A stretch of 64,000 nucleotides of DNA from Caulobacter sp. 32-67-35 (GTDB lineage Bacteria > Pseudomonadota > Alphaproteobacteria > Caulobacterales > Caulobacteraceae). This document shows positions 38,275 to 47,880 of the stretch, in pieces. Location: the NCBI GenBank assembly GCA_002280875.1, contig NCEV01000009.1, positions 62,001 through 126,000 of the forward strand. Reading direction: 5' to 3'. The position numbers were made by a program, and so were the translations under genes. Under the pieces are notes generated by a model. That model did not search any database. It saw nothing but the letters and a program-made list of their open reading frames with translations, and was not told where the DNA came from. Each line of letters starts with the position of its first letter. The stretch's first letter is position 1.

Positions 38275-39161
38275 ATGGCTCCCAAGGTCTTCATCGATGG
38301 CGAAGTCGGCACCACGGGTCTGCAGATCCGCGAGCGCCTGGTCGGCCGCACCGATCTGCAGCTGATCTCGATCGATCCCGACAAGCGCAAGGACCCGGCC
38401 GCCCGCGCCGCCATGCTGAACGGCGCCGACGCGGTCATCCTGTGCCTGCCCGATGAGGCCTCGAAGGAGGCCGTCGGCCTAATCACCAATCCCGACGTCA
38501 AGGTGATCGACGCCTCGACGGCCTATCGCATCGATCCGGGCTGGGCGTTCGGTTTCCCCGAACTCGACGCCGAGCAGCGCGGCAAGATCGCCGCGTCCAG
38601 GCGCATCTCCAATCCGGGCTGCTACTCGACGGGCGCCATCGCCCTGACCCGGCCGCTGGTCTCGGCCGGCATCCTGCCCGCCGAGCTGCCGCTCTCGTTC
38701 AATGCCGTGTCCGGCTATACCGGCGGCGGCAAGGCGATGATCGCCGAGTTCGAGGACGAAGCTGCGCCGAACTACACCCGTGCCCCTTACCGGATCTACG
38801 CCATGGGCCTGTCGCACAAGCATGTGCCGGAGATCCAGAAGCATGGCGGCCTGCTGACCCGACCGATCTTTACCCCCGCCGTAGGTCGCTATGCTCAGGG
38901 CATGCTGGTGGAGCTGCCCCTGCACCTGGCGATGCTGGAAGATGGCCGCTGCCTGCACGACATCCATGCCGCCTATGCCGCCCACTACAAGGGCGAACAG
39001 TTAACGGAACCAATCGCCTGAAGGTCTTCGTGTTCGGTTCCGACACCAGTGGTCAGGCGCGTCTGGTGGCCCTGCTCGACAATCTGGGCAAGGGCGCCTC
39101 GGGCGCGGCGGTGCAGAACCTTAATCTGGTGCTGGGCCTGGAGGAGGCGGCGGGTCTGTGA
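38275..39161 (+). pseudogene. argC: N-acetyl-gamma-glutamyl-phosphate reductase, frameshifted near its end
   Basis: ArgC reduces N-acetylglutamyl phosphate in arginine synthesis. The first 248 residues (MAPKVFIDGEVGTTGLQIRE, the catalytic cysteine in [14 protein letters not shown], then [11 protein letters not shown]) are the short-type ArgC. They end prematurely at 39021 after [12 protein letters not shown]. The conserved C-terminus, [15 protein letters not shown] to [16 protein letters not shown], continues in another frame to 39161. Relatives have about 20 extra residues between HYKGE and TNRLKV, so a small deletion with a frame change is inferred at about 38995-39008. The gene as written would make a truncated protein. 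Confidence 0.85.
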
Positions 39162-39182
39162 TCCCCCGCGACCTAAGGTGGT

Positions 39183-39569
39183 TTAGGGAAGAGAGGCGCG
39201 GCCCTGGCTGAGGGCGATGAGGCCTGCGTCGAAGGTTGCCAGTCTATCGCATTTAGCGCGCCCCGCCTCGAACAGGATACAGCCATCGGCGAAATCACCG
39301 CCGCGTTCGAGCATGGCGAGGCCGGCCTCAAAGATCGGGCGATCGATTTCCACGCCCTGTATGTCTGTCAGTTGGCGCAAGGCGTCGGCCAAGGAAGCGG
39401 CGGGATATCGGTAAGCCCGCGACAGAACCCAGACCGTTTCACACAAAACGAGCGTGGATATCAGAATCTGGTCCGCAGTGTGAAGGAGAGCTCGAGCGGC
39501 CAGTGCTTGCGGCTCATCATCGACTACCAGAAATCGAACGATGACATTCGTGTCGAGCGCGACCCTCAC
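39183..39569 (-). CDS. PIN-domain toxin (VapC-like)
   Basis: A 128-residue PIN ribonuclease, the toxin of a type II toxin-antitoxin pair. The metal-binding acids are visible as ALDTN (D6), VLCETVW (Glu) and GGDFADGCI (Asp pair), with the final NxxxF replaced by LATFDAGL. GTG is the start and it overlaps the antitoxin stop by four bases (GTGA). Targets of such toxins are tRNAs or rRNA; this one is not identified. Confidence 0.88.
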   Translation of the reverse strand: MRVALDTNVIVRFLVVDDEPQALAARALLHTADQILISTLVLCETVWVLSRAYRYPAASLADALRQLTDIQGVEIDRPIFEAGLAMLERGGDFADGCILFEAGRAKCDRLATFDAGLIALSQGRASLP

Positions 39570-39820
39570 GGCTCGCCGCAGGCGCCAGCTTCGATCGCGT
39601 CCTGCATTTCCTCGATCGAGACCGTACGCTGACCCTCCCTTTTCAGAATGCCGAACACGCTTGAGAGGTCGCGTTTGCTGCTGGTAGGCCGCAATTCAAC
39701 TCGCCCATTGGGCAACAGCCTGACATCCACCTTCTGCCCCGGGCTAACCCCGAGGTGATCGAGTACGGATTTTTTAAGGGTGATCTGCCCCTTGGCGGTG
39801 ATCGACAGTTCGGCGGCCAT
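39566..39820 (-). CDS. AbrB/MazE-type antitoxin
   Basis: An 84-residue swapped-hairpin AbrB-type DNA-binding antitoxin: the core is LSITAKGQITLKKSVLDHLG followed by PGQKVDVRLLPNGRVELRP. The C-terminal tail (VSIEEMQDAIEAGACGEP) would bind the toxin. It is upstream of the PIN gene in the usual antitoxin-first order and probably represses the operon. Together they sit right next to the damaged argC. Confidence 0.88.
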   Translation of the reverse strand: MAAELSITAKGQITLKKSVLDHLGVSPGQKVDVRLLPNGRVELRPTSSKRDLSSVFGILKREGQRTVSIEEMQDAIEAGACGEP

Positions 39821-39879
39821 AGCGTCCTCGCTGGAAGCTTGGGTTCTGAAAGTAAGGCATCATGTGCCTTACCGCAAGC

Positions 39880-40494
39880 TCACACCCGCCAGCGGTAGTG
39901 CGCGACAGCGCCGTGCAGCTTGAACATCCACAGCGGCTCTTCCTTGGTCCCGAAGCCGATATTGTGGACCACGCGCACGCCCTCAGGCCCGCGCGCGACG
40001 ATGCCCAGGTGAGGGCGCTCGCCCCAGACGCGCCAGGTCAGGATGTCGCCGGGCAGCGGATCGTCAAAGCGGTCGCCGGCGACGCGCTTGGCGTTGCGCT
40101 TCAGCAAGGCGCCTTGCCGGGTCAGATAGGTTTCCAGGTTCAGCACACGCCGATGATCGATATTGGCGTCGGGGCGTTTGAGGCCCCAGGTCCGGCGGGA
40201 AGGATAGGCATCGAAGTCACGAACCATGTCCTCGTGGATGCGCTGTTGCAGGTCGATCTTCCAGGCGTCGCGTGCTGCCCGGACCAGTACGTCGGCGCAT
40301 ACGCCGGTGGTGCGCAAAACGTCGCCCTGCGGATAGGCGATAGCGCGATAGCTGGCGTCATAGGCCTTCGTCACGCCGATCTGCGCCCGCGCCGCCCGAG
40401 CCAGACCCATGCCGTCTCGGGCGGGCGCCGCCGCGCCGAACGCCGGCGCGGCCAGAATCATTCCAAGGACGGTTCGACGACTGATCGCGGGCAT
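39880..40494 (-). CDS. DUF1287 domain secreted protein
   Basis: The protein of about 204 residues has a Tat-like signal (SRRTVLGMILAAPAFGAA) and one DUF1287 domain (LARAARAQIGVTKAYDASY, then VCADVLVRAARDAWKIDLQQ and LPGDILTWRVWGERPHLGIV). The Cys/Asp and His positions (CADV and PHLGIV) resemble NlpC/P60-like amidases, so a peptidoglycan-related role is possible but unproven. A second start (MLELGDMPAIS) six codons earlier is also possible. phaC lies 70 bases upstream. Confidence 0.8.
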   Translation of the reverse strand: MPAISRRTVLGMILAAPAFGAAAPARDGMGLARAARAQIGVTKAYDASYRAIAYPQGDVLRTTGVCADVLVRAARDAWKIDLQQRIHEDMVRDFDAYPSRRTWGLKRPDANIDHRRVLNLETYLTRQGALLKRNAKRVAGDRFDDPLPGDILTWRVWGERPHLGIVARGPEGVRVVHNIGFGTKEEPLWMFKLHGAVAHYRWRV

Positions 40495-40564
40495 GTCGCC
40501 AAGCTCAAGCATGATCCGGGCGAGTTTTGGGCGAACAGGGTGCGCTGAAGACTCTTTTTGACGA

Positions 40565-42559
40565 TCAGGCGTCGGATCTGACTCGTACATAGCTGCCCGG
40601 CGCGTCCTCGATCGGCTTCAGCTTGCCTTTGGCCGGATCGCGGGCCGGGACCAGGGGGCCGGACCTGGCCCGCAGCCACTCGGCCCAGTGCGGCCACCAC
40701 GACCCCGGATGCTCCTGCGCGCCGGAGATCCAGTCCTCGACCGAGCCGGGCAGGGCCCCATTGGTCCAGTGCTGGTACTTCTTGGCGTCCGGATGGTTGA
40801 TGACTCCCGCGATATGGCCCGAGCCGGCCATGGTGAAGGTCACAGGACCGCCAAAGGCGCGTGCGCCGCGATAGACGCTGCGATAGGGGGCGATGTGGTC
40901 GTCCCGAGAGGACTGGACATAGATCGGAATCTTGACCTTCGAGAGGTCCAGCTTCTCGCCGCCCAGGGTGAGGGCGCCGGTAGTCAGGGCGTTGTCCTTG
41001 TAGAAATTGCGCAGGTAGAACATGTGCAGCGACTTGGGCATGCGGGTCTGGTCGGCGTTCCAGAACAGCAGGTCGAAGGGGCGGGGCTCCTTGCCCATCA
41101 GATAGTTGCTGATGAAGAACGACCAGATCAGGTCGTTGCCGCGCAGGCTGTTGAAGGTGTCGGCCATTGACTGGCTGGGCAGGAAGCCGCCCGTCGCGTC
41201 CATCTGCTGCTCGATCGACTGCAGCCATTCCTCGTTGGTGAAGAGCAGAAGATCGCCGGCCTCGGAGAAGTCCTGCTGGGCGGCGAAGAAGGTGGTTGAA
41301 TTGATCCGCTTGTCGCCCTTGGCCGCCATGTGGGCCAGGGCGCAGGACAGAAGGGTGCCGCCTATGCAGTAGCCGACCGTGTTGACCTTATCCACGCCAG
41401 TCTGGGTCATGACCTGCTGTGTGGCGTCATAGACGCCCTCCAGCATGTAGTCCTCGAAGGTCTTGGCGGCGAGCTTGGCGTCGGGATTGACCCACGAGGT
41501 CACAAACACCGTGAAGCCCTGGCCGGTCAGCCAGCGGATCATCGAGTTTTCGGGCCGCAGGTCCATGATGTAGAACTTGTTGATCCACGGCGGGAAGATC
41601 AGCAGCGGAATCTCGTGGACCTGCTCGGTGGTCGGATCGAACTGCAGCAGCTGCAGTATGTCGTTCTGGTAGACGACCTTGCCCGGGGCGGTGGCGACGT
41701 TCTCGCCGACCTTGAACTTTTCCAGATCGGTCTGGCTGATCGCCAGCTGGCCGCCGCCGCGATCCAGGTCAGCGGCGAAGTTTTCCATGCCGCGCACCAG
41801 GCTCTCGCCGTTGGTCTGCATCACTTCGCGCAGCGCCGCGGGGTTGGAGATCAGAAAGTTCGATGGCGAGAAGGCGTCGGTCAGCATCTTGGTGAAGAAC
41901 TCGACCCGTCGTTTGGAGCCGGGATCCACACCATCGACCTCGGACACCAGGCCGTTCAGCCAGTTCGAGGTCAGCAGGTAGGACTGCTTCATCATGTCGA
42001 ACATGGGGTTGGACGCCCAGTCCGGATCGTTGAAGCGCTTGTCGCCGCTGGCGGGCGTCACGACCGGCTTGGTCTCTTCGCCGGCGGCGCGGCGGGCGGC
42101 GGACTGCCAGAGGTCCATATAGCGGCTGAAGAGGTCGGCCTGGGCGCGCAGCATCCGTTCGGGCTGGGCGGCGAGGCGGGACATCACCTCGTTCATGGCC
42201 GGGGCCACGTGGAACGGGTCGGCGTTGAGAGCCGCGGGGCGATCAGCCTGGCGCAAGGCGGCTTCGGCGATGGCGCCCTGGGCGGTGACGGCGGCGCGCG
42301 CGAGATTGGCCGACAGGGCTTCCAGCATCTGGCGCTGTTCCGGCGACATCATGGCCTCAAGACCGGGCATCTTGGTCCCTATCGGCGCCACCCGATCGGC
42401 CGTAGCAGGCGATTCGGAGCGGGGCGGGGCGGCGGACTTGAGGGATGGCTCGGCGGGGGCGGGCTTTGGCTTTGCAGCAGCTTTTGGCTCGCTCGCGCTT
42501 GATTTCACTTTTGGAGCTGCAGCCTTGCGCGGCTTTGGGGGTGTTTTCGCCTTAGCCAT
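40565..42559 (-). CDS. phaC: Class I poly(3-hydroxyalkanoate) synthase
   Basis: PhaC polymerises hydroxyacyl-CoA into storage polyester granules. The 664-residue enzyme has the lipase-like box GYCIGG with catalytic C398, the catalytic Asp in SSRDDHIAPYRSVY and His in GSGHIAGVIN. An N-terminal extension of about 60 residues rich in Ala, Lys and Pro (low complexity) precedes the fold. The enzyme appears complete. phaA, phaB and phasins are not in the window. The convergent lipoprotein gene and the aminotransferase-hom-glpX run follow on the other strand. Confidence 0.95.
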   Translation of the reverse strand: MAKAKTPPKPRKAAAPKVKSSASEPKAAAKPKPAPAEPSLKSAAPPRSESPATADRVAPIGTKMPGLEAMMSPEQRQMLEALSANLARAAVTAQGAIAEAALRQADRPAALNADPFHVAPAMNEVMSRLAAQPERMLRAQADLFSRYMDLWQSAARRAAGEETKPVVTPASGDKRFNDPDWASNPMFDMMKQSYLLTSNWLNGLVSEVDGVDPGSKRRVEFFTKMLTDAFSPSNFLISNPAALREVMQTNGESLVRGMENFAADLDRGGGQLAISQTDLEKFKVGENVATAPGKVVYQNDILQLLQFDPTTEQVHEIPLLIFPPWINKFYIMDLRPENSMIRWLTGQGFTVFVTSWVNPDAKLAAKTFEDYMLEGVYDATQQVMTQTGVDKVNTVGYCIGGTLLSCALAHMAAKGDKRINSTTFFAAQQDFSEAGDLLLFTNEEWLQSIEQQMDATGGFLPSQSMADTFNSLRGNDLIWSFFISNYLMGKEPRPFDLLFWNADQTRMPKSLHMFYLRNFYKDNALTTGALTLGGEKLDLSKVKIPIYVQSSRDDHIAPYRSVYRGARAFGGPVTFTMAGSGHIAGVINHPDAKKYQHWTNGALPGSVEDWISGAQEHPGSWWPHWAEWLRARSGPLVPARDPAKGKLKPIEDAPGSYVRVRSDA

Positions 42560-42655
42560 GCTGGTTCTTCCCGCTTCTTTTCTTGCCGTCTCGGCAGCTA
42601 CCTGCCGCGCTCGGCCTTTTGTTCGTCGCGATCATCGCATAAGACCGGAGACAAG

Positions 42656-43099
42656 ATGAACGGCGCAACAGGCAAAATCGCACGTCTCGGCGTGGTTATC
42701 ACTCTTACGGCGGTGGCCGTGACGGGTTGCGCCTCGCCGTTCAGGACGGCGAAGGTTGATCCGTCCTCGCCGATCGCCGAACAGACCCGCGCCGCAGCCC
42801 GCCAAAAGGGCCGTCGTCCGACCTTTGCCGATATTCCCGCCATTCCGACGGACGTGCGCGGTCCGGCCCGAATCAAGGCTCTCGTGGAAGCTGAACAGCG
42901 GGCCGCCGCCAAGCTGCGTCGCGATGCGGCCCCGGAAACCTTTACGCTGACAGACACGGAAGGCTATGCCGCCCGTGCGCGCGCGGCCGCCAAGGCTCCG
43001 GACTTCGGCGCGCCCACCGACGCTGATCGTGCGGACACCGAAGCCTTCGCCGCGGCGGCGCGTGGCCGAGCTAGCGCGCCTTCGTCGCAGCCTAAATAG
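42656..43099 (+). CDS. Hypothetical lipoprotein
   Basis: I do not recognise a family. The 147-residue protein has a lipoprotein signal (LGVVITLTAVAVTGC, Cys at 25) followed by an Ala/Arg-rich, probably helical and partly disordered region (RIKALVEAEQRAAAKLRRDA) and an Ala/Asp-rich tail. There is no enzymatic motif. It starts 96 bases from the divergent phaC start and is followed 110 bases later by the aminotransferase gene. Confidence 0.7.
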   Translation: MNGATGKIARLGVVITLTAVAVTGCASPFRTAKVDPSSPIAEQTRAAARQKGRRPTFADIPAIPTDVRGPARIKALVEAEQRAAAKLRRDAAPETFTLTDTEGYAARARAAAKAPDFGAPTDADRADTEAFAAAARGRASAPSSQPK

Positions 43100-43208
43100 G
43101 CCGACGAAGGCATAATCTTCCTTGAACTGGCTTGGCTGCACCCCGCTTGGGGTCTATCCATGCCCGACTTTCGCTCCCGACGCGCCGGAGCGGCGCATAG
43201 AGCCCCAA

Positions 43209-44429
43209 ATGACCAGCGATTTTCATCGTATCCGTCGCCTGCCGCCTTACGTCTTCGAAGAGGTCAACAAGATCAAGGCGCGCTTGCGCGCCGAAGGAAC
43301 CGACATCATCGACTTCGGCATGGGCAATCCCGACATGCCGACGCCCAAGCACATCGTCGACAAGCTGATCGAGACCGCCCGCGATCCCAAGGCCGGCCGC
43401 TACTCCGCCTCCAAGGGCATTCCCGGTCTGCGTCGCGCCATGGCCGGCTATTACGAGCGCCGCTTCGGTGTGAAGCTGAACCCCGACACCGAGGTCATCT
43501 CGACCCTGGGGTCCAAGGAAGGCTTCGCCAACCTGGCCCAGGCCCTGACGGCTCCCGGCGACGTGATCATCTGCCCCAACCCCGCCTATCCGATCCACGC
43601 CTTCGGCTTCATTATGGCTGGCGGCGTCATTCGCCACGTGCCGGCCCTGACGCCCGAGGACTATCTGTCGAACATCAGCCGCGCGGTGAAGCACTCGGTG
43701 CCGCCGCCTAGTGTGCTGATCCTGTCCTATCCCTCCAACCCGACCGCTCAGTCGGTGGATCTGGACTTCTACAAGGACGCCGTGGCGCTGGCCAAGAAAC
43801 ACGACCTGCTGGTGATCAGCGACGTGGCCTATGGCGAGATCTATTTCGAGAACAATCCGCCGCCGTCGATCCTGCAGGTCGACGGCGCCAAGGACATCGC
43901 CGTGGAGGTCAACTCGCTGTCCAAGACCTACGCCATGGCCGGCTGGCGCGTGGGCATGGTGGTCGGCAACGCCCGGATCTGCGCGGCCTTGGCCCGCGTG
44001 AAGTCGTATCTCGACTACGGCGCCTATACGCCCGTGCAGGTGGCGGCCGCCGCTGCGCTGAACGGTCCGCAGGATTGCGTCGACGAGATCCGCGCCATCT
44101 ACAAGGGCCGCCGTGACACCCTGGTGTCGTCCATGGCCCGCGCCGGCTGGGACATTCCCAACCCGCCGGCCTCGATGTTCGCCTGGGCCAAGATCCCGGA
44201 GGCCTATCGGGAGGCGGGATCGATGGTGTTTTCCAAGCTGCTGATCGAGGAGGCCGGCGTCGCCGTGGCTCCGGGTGTCGGCTTCGGTGAGTACGGCGAG
44301 GGCTATGTCCGCATTGGTCTGGTCGAAAACGAGCACCGCATCCGTCAGGCCGCGCGCAACGTGAAGAAATTCATCACCAACGCCGACGCCATCCTGGCCA
44401 AACACCACAATTCGGTGGAGCCGGTCTAA
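43209..44429 (+). CDS. Class I/II aminotransferase (LL-diaminopimelate/alanine aminotransferase-like)
   Basis: This 406-residue fold-type I PLP enzyme has the lysine in NSLSKTYAMAGWRVG, the YGAYTPVQVAAAAAL segment, FGMGNPDMPTPKHIV at the start and YPSNPTAQSVDL for the cofactor. Similar proteins are annotated as LL-diaminopimelate aminotransferase or alanine aminotransferase; the substrate cannot be settled from sequence. The start at 43209 (MTSDFHRIRRLPPY) is chosen; the longer frame is implausible. hom follows by 28 bases, consistent with aspartate-family amino acid metabolism. Confidence 0.88.
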   Translation: MTSDFHRIRRLPPYVFEEVNKIKARLRAEGTDIIDFGMGNPDMPTPKHIVDKLIETARDPKAGRYSASKGIPGLRRAMAGYYERRFGVKLNPDTEVISTLGSKEGFANLAQALTAPGDVIICPNPAYPIHAFGFIMAGGVIRHVPALTPEDYLSNISRAVKHSVPPPSVLILSYPSNPTAQSVDLDFYKDAVALAKKHDLLVISDVAYGEIYFENNPPPSILQVDGAKDIAVEVNSLSKTYAMAGWRVGMVVGNARICAALARVKSYLDYGAYTPVQVAAAAALNGPQDCVDEIRAIYKGRRDTLVSSMARAGWDIPNPPASMFAWAKIPEAYREAGSMVFSKLLIEEAGVAVAPGVGFGEYGEGYVRIGLVENEHRIRQAARNVKKFITNADAILAKHHNSVEPV

Positions 44430-44457
44430 GGACGGGTTCCACGCTTAGGATTCGAAG

Positions 44458-45747
44458 ATGACGAACAAAACCTGGCGCGTCGGCGTCGCCGGCCTTGGCA
44501 CGGTTGGTGGTGGTCTGCTGCAGTTCCTGGCCGATCGCCCCGACTTCGCGCCGGCCGGCGACAGCGCCGTCGTTACCGCTGTTTCGGCTCGTTCGAAGTC
44601 GCGGCCGCGCACCATCGACATCTCGGGCCTGACCTGGTTCGACGATCCTGTCGCCCTGGCCGGTTCGCCGGACATCGATCTGTTCGTCGAGCTGGTCGGC
44701 GGCAGCGACGGCCCGGCCAAGGCCGCCGTCGAGACGGCCCTGAAGGCCGGCAAGCCGGTGGTCACCGCCAACAAGGCCCTGATCGCCGAGCACGGCGCCG
44801 AACTGGCGGCCCTGGCGGAGGCTCAAGGCGTGCCGCTGCTGTTCGAAGCGGCCGTCATGGGCGGCGTGCCAGCCGTTAAGATGATGCGCGAGGCGATGGT
44901 CGGCGACGACATCGACTCCGTGGCTGGCATCCTCAACGGCACCTGCAACTTCATTCTCAGCGAGATGGAGAAGACCGGTCGCTCGTTCGCCGACGTGCTG
45001 CGCGAGGCCCAGGCCCTGGGCTATGCCGAGGCCGATCCGACCATGGACGTCGGAGGCTTCGACGCCGGCCACAAGATCACGATCCTGGCGGCCCTGGCCT
45101 TCGGCTGCGCGCCCAATTTCGCGGCCGCCGAGATCGAGGGTATCGAGGCCGTCGAGCTGCTGGATATCAAGCTGGCCAAGGATCTTGGCTACCGGATCAA
45201 GCTGGTCGCCTCGGCCGCTCGCACCGAGGACGGCGTGGCGGTCAAGGTGCATCCGTCGCTGGCTCCGCTGGAGCATCCGCTGGCCCAGGCTGGCGGCGCC
45301 CTCAACGCCCTGTTCATCGAAGGCCGCCGCGTCGGCCGGATTTTTGTGCAGGGGCCGGGGGCTGGCGCGGGGCCGACCGCCGCCGCCGTGGCGGCTGATA
45401 TCGCCGATGTGATGACCGGCGCCGTGCGCCCGGTTTTCCAGGCGCCCTCAGGCAACCTCAAGCCTTTCATCGCTGTCGATCCCAGTCGCACGGTGGGCAA
45501 GGCCTATCTGAGGATCATGGTGCGCGACGAACCCGGCGCCATCGCCGCCATCTCTGAGACCCTGGCGGAGTGTGGTGTCTCGATCGATAGCTTCCTGCAA
45601 AAGCCTGTCGAAGGCGCGGGCGGGGTGCCGATTGTGCTCGTTACCCATGCGACGCCGGAATCCAATCTCCTGGATGCGATTACACGCATCGAAAAACTTC
45701 GCGCCGTGCTAGAGCGTCCCCGCCTTTTGCGCGTTGCGCGCATCTGA
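44458..45747 (+). CDS. hom: Homoserine dehydrogenase
   Basis: Hom reduces aspartate semialdehyde to homoserine, the branch point to threonine and methionine. The 429-residue protein has the NAD(P) motif GLGTVGGG (residues 11-18), the catalytic FEAAVMGGVPAVKMMREAM region, the TCNFILSEME segment and a C-terminal ACT domain (about 350-429, DEPGAIAAISETLAECG) for allosteric control by threonine. It is complete. A GATTC site, the CcrM methylation motif GANTC in Caulobacter, lies four bases before the start, which could be coincidence. Confidence 0.96.
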   Translation: MTNKTWRVGVAGLGTVGGGLLQFLADRPDFAPAGDSAVVTAVSARSKSRPRTIDISGLTWFDDPVALAGSPDIDLFVELVGGSDGPAKAAVETALKAGKPVVTANKALIAEHGAELAALAEAQGVPLLFEAAVMGGVPAVKMMREAMVGDDIDSVAGILNGTCNFILSEMEKTGRSFADVLREAQALGYAEADPTMDVGGFDAGHKITILAALAFGCAPNFAAAEIEGIEAVELLDIKLAKDLGYRIKLVASAARTEDGVAVKVHPSLAPLEHPLAQAGGALNALFIEGRRVGRIFVQGPGAGAGPTAAAVAADIADVMTGAVRPVFQAPSGNLKPFIAVDPSRTVGKAYLRIMVRDEPGAIAAISETLAECGVSIDSFLQKPVEGAGGVPIVLVTHATPESNLLDAITRIEKLRAVLERPRLLRVARI

Positions 45748-45797
45748 GAACCGCGAAAAGCGGCCGAGATTTAGCCTTACAAGGCTGGGAGACGTTG

Positions 45798-46751
<954 letters not shown>

Positions 46752-46812
46752 GATCGTCACGACCCAGCGGCTAAAGTCGCGGCGAATCCATCAAACTTCT
46801 CGAGACCTTTGA

Positions 46813-47781
46813 ATGACCACGCTGAAGACCCTCGCCGACCACTTGGCCGCCGAGCAGACCGCCCATGAGGCGGTCAAGGACGTGGTCGCGGTGATCGCCC
46901 AGGCCTGCGTCCAGATCAGCCGGGTGGTTGCCTCGGGCGCGATCTCCGGCAGCCTGGGCGCGGCTGGGCAGGTCAATGTCCAGGACGAAGAGCAGAAGAA
47001 GCTCGATATCATCACCAACGACATCCTGCGCGACGCGCTGAAGGCTTGCCCCGCCGTGGCCGGCCTGGCGTCGGAAGAGCTGGAAGAGATCGAGACCACC
47101 GGCCGCGCGGGCGGCTTCCTCGTGACCTTCGATCCGCTGGATGGCTCCAGCAATATCGACGTCAACGTCTCGGTCGGGACGATCTTCTCGATTCTGCCGG
47201 CGCCGGATGGGCGCGAAACGACCGAAGCCGACTTCCTGTTGCCGGGGCGCCAGCAGGTCGCCGCTGGTTATGTCGTCTACGGTCCGCAGACCATGCTGGT
47301 GCTGACCCTGTCCAAGGGCGTGTTTGGCTTCACGATGAGCGCCGAGGGTGACTGGCTGCTCACCCACGAGAGCGTGTCCATCAGCGCCGACACGGCCGAG
47401 TTCGCGATCAACATGTCCAACCAGCGCCACTGGGCCGAGCCGGTGCGCCGCTACATCGATGGGTGCCTGCAAGGCAAGGACGGTCCGCGCGGCAAAAACT
47501 TCAACATGCGCTGGGTCGCCTCGATGGTGGCCGATGTCCACCGCATCCTGATGCGCGGCGGCATCTTCATGTACCCGTGGGACGCCCGCGAGCCGGACAA
47601 GCCCGGCAAGCTTCGCCTGCTCTATGAAGCTAACCCGATGGCCCTGATCGTTGAGCGCGCGGGTGGCAAGGCGACCGATGGCAAGACGGCGATCCTCGAC
47701 CTGCAGCCGGCCAAGCTGCATCAGCGGGTGCCGGTGGTGCTGGGCTCGGCCAACGAGGTCGATTTGGTCTCGGCGGGTTAG
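46813..47781 (+). CDS. fbp: Class I fructose-1,6-bisphosphatase
   Basis: Fbp catalyses the same reaction as GlpX with an unrelated fold. The 322-residue protein has [20 protein letters not shown], the [10 protein letters not shown] segment and GNFNMRW-like [17 protein letters not shown] for substrate binding, all characteristic of class I. It is complete. It sits between glpX and recJ, a position that I recall is normally recJ directly after glpX, so an added gene is inferred. Confidence 0.95.
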   Translation: MTTLKTLADHLAAEQTAHEAVKDVVAVIAQACVQISRVVASGAISGSLGAAGQVNVQDEEQKKLDIITNDILRDALKACPAVAGLASEELEEIETTGRAGGFLVTFDPLDGSSNIDVNVSVGTIFSILPAPDGRETTEADFLLPGRQQVAAGYVVYGPQTMLVLTLSKGVFGFTMSAEGDWLLTHESVSISADTAEFAINMSNQRHWAEPVRRYIDGCLQGKDGPRGKNFNMRWVASMVADVHRILMRGGIFMYPWDAREPDKPGKLRLLYEANPMALIVERAGGKATDGKTAILDLQPAKLHQRVPVVLGSANEVDLVSAG

Positions 47782-47880
47782 GCGACCGAGACTGACGTCG
47801 CTAGGGCGCATGGAGCGAATCCCCGGAAACGGATAGGCTCGCCCGATGCTCACCGCTCCCAAGCTCAGGACCGTCTAGCC

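Noticed and set aside
39372..39632. Plus-strand frame over the toxin-antitoxin genes
   Set aside because: The minus-strand PIN and AbrB genes are clear, and this frame has no features.
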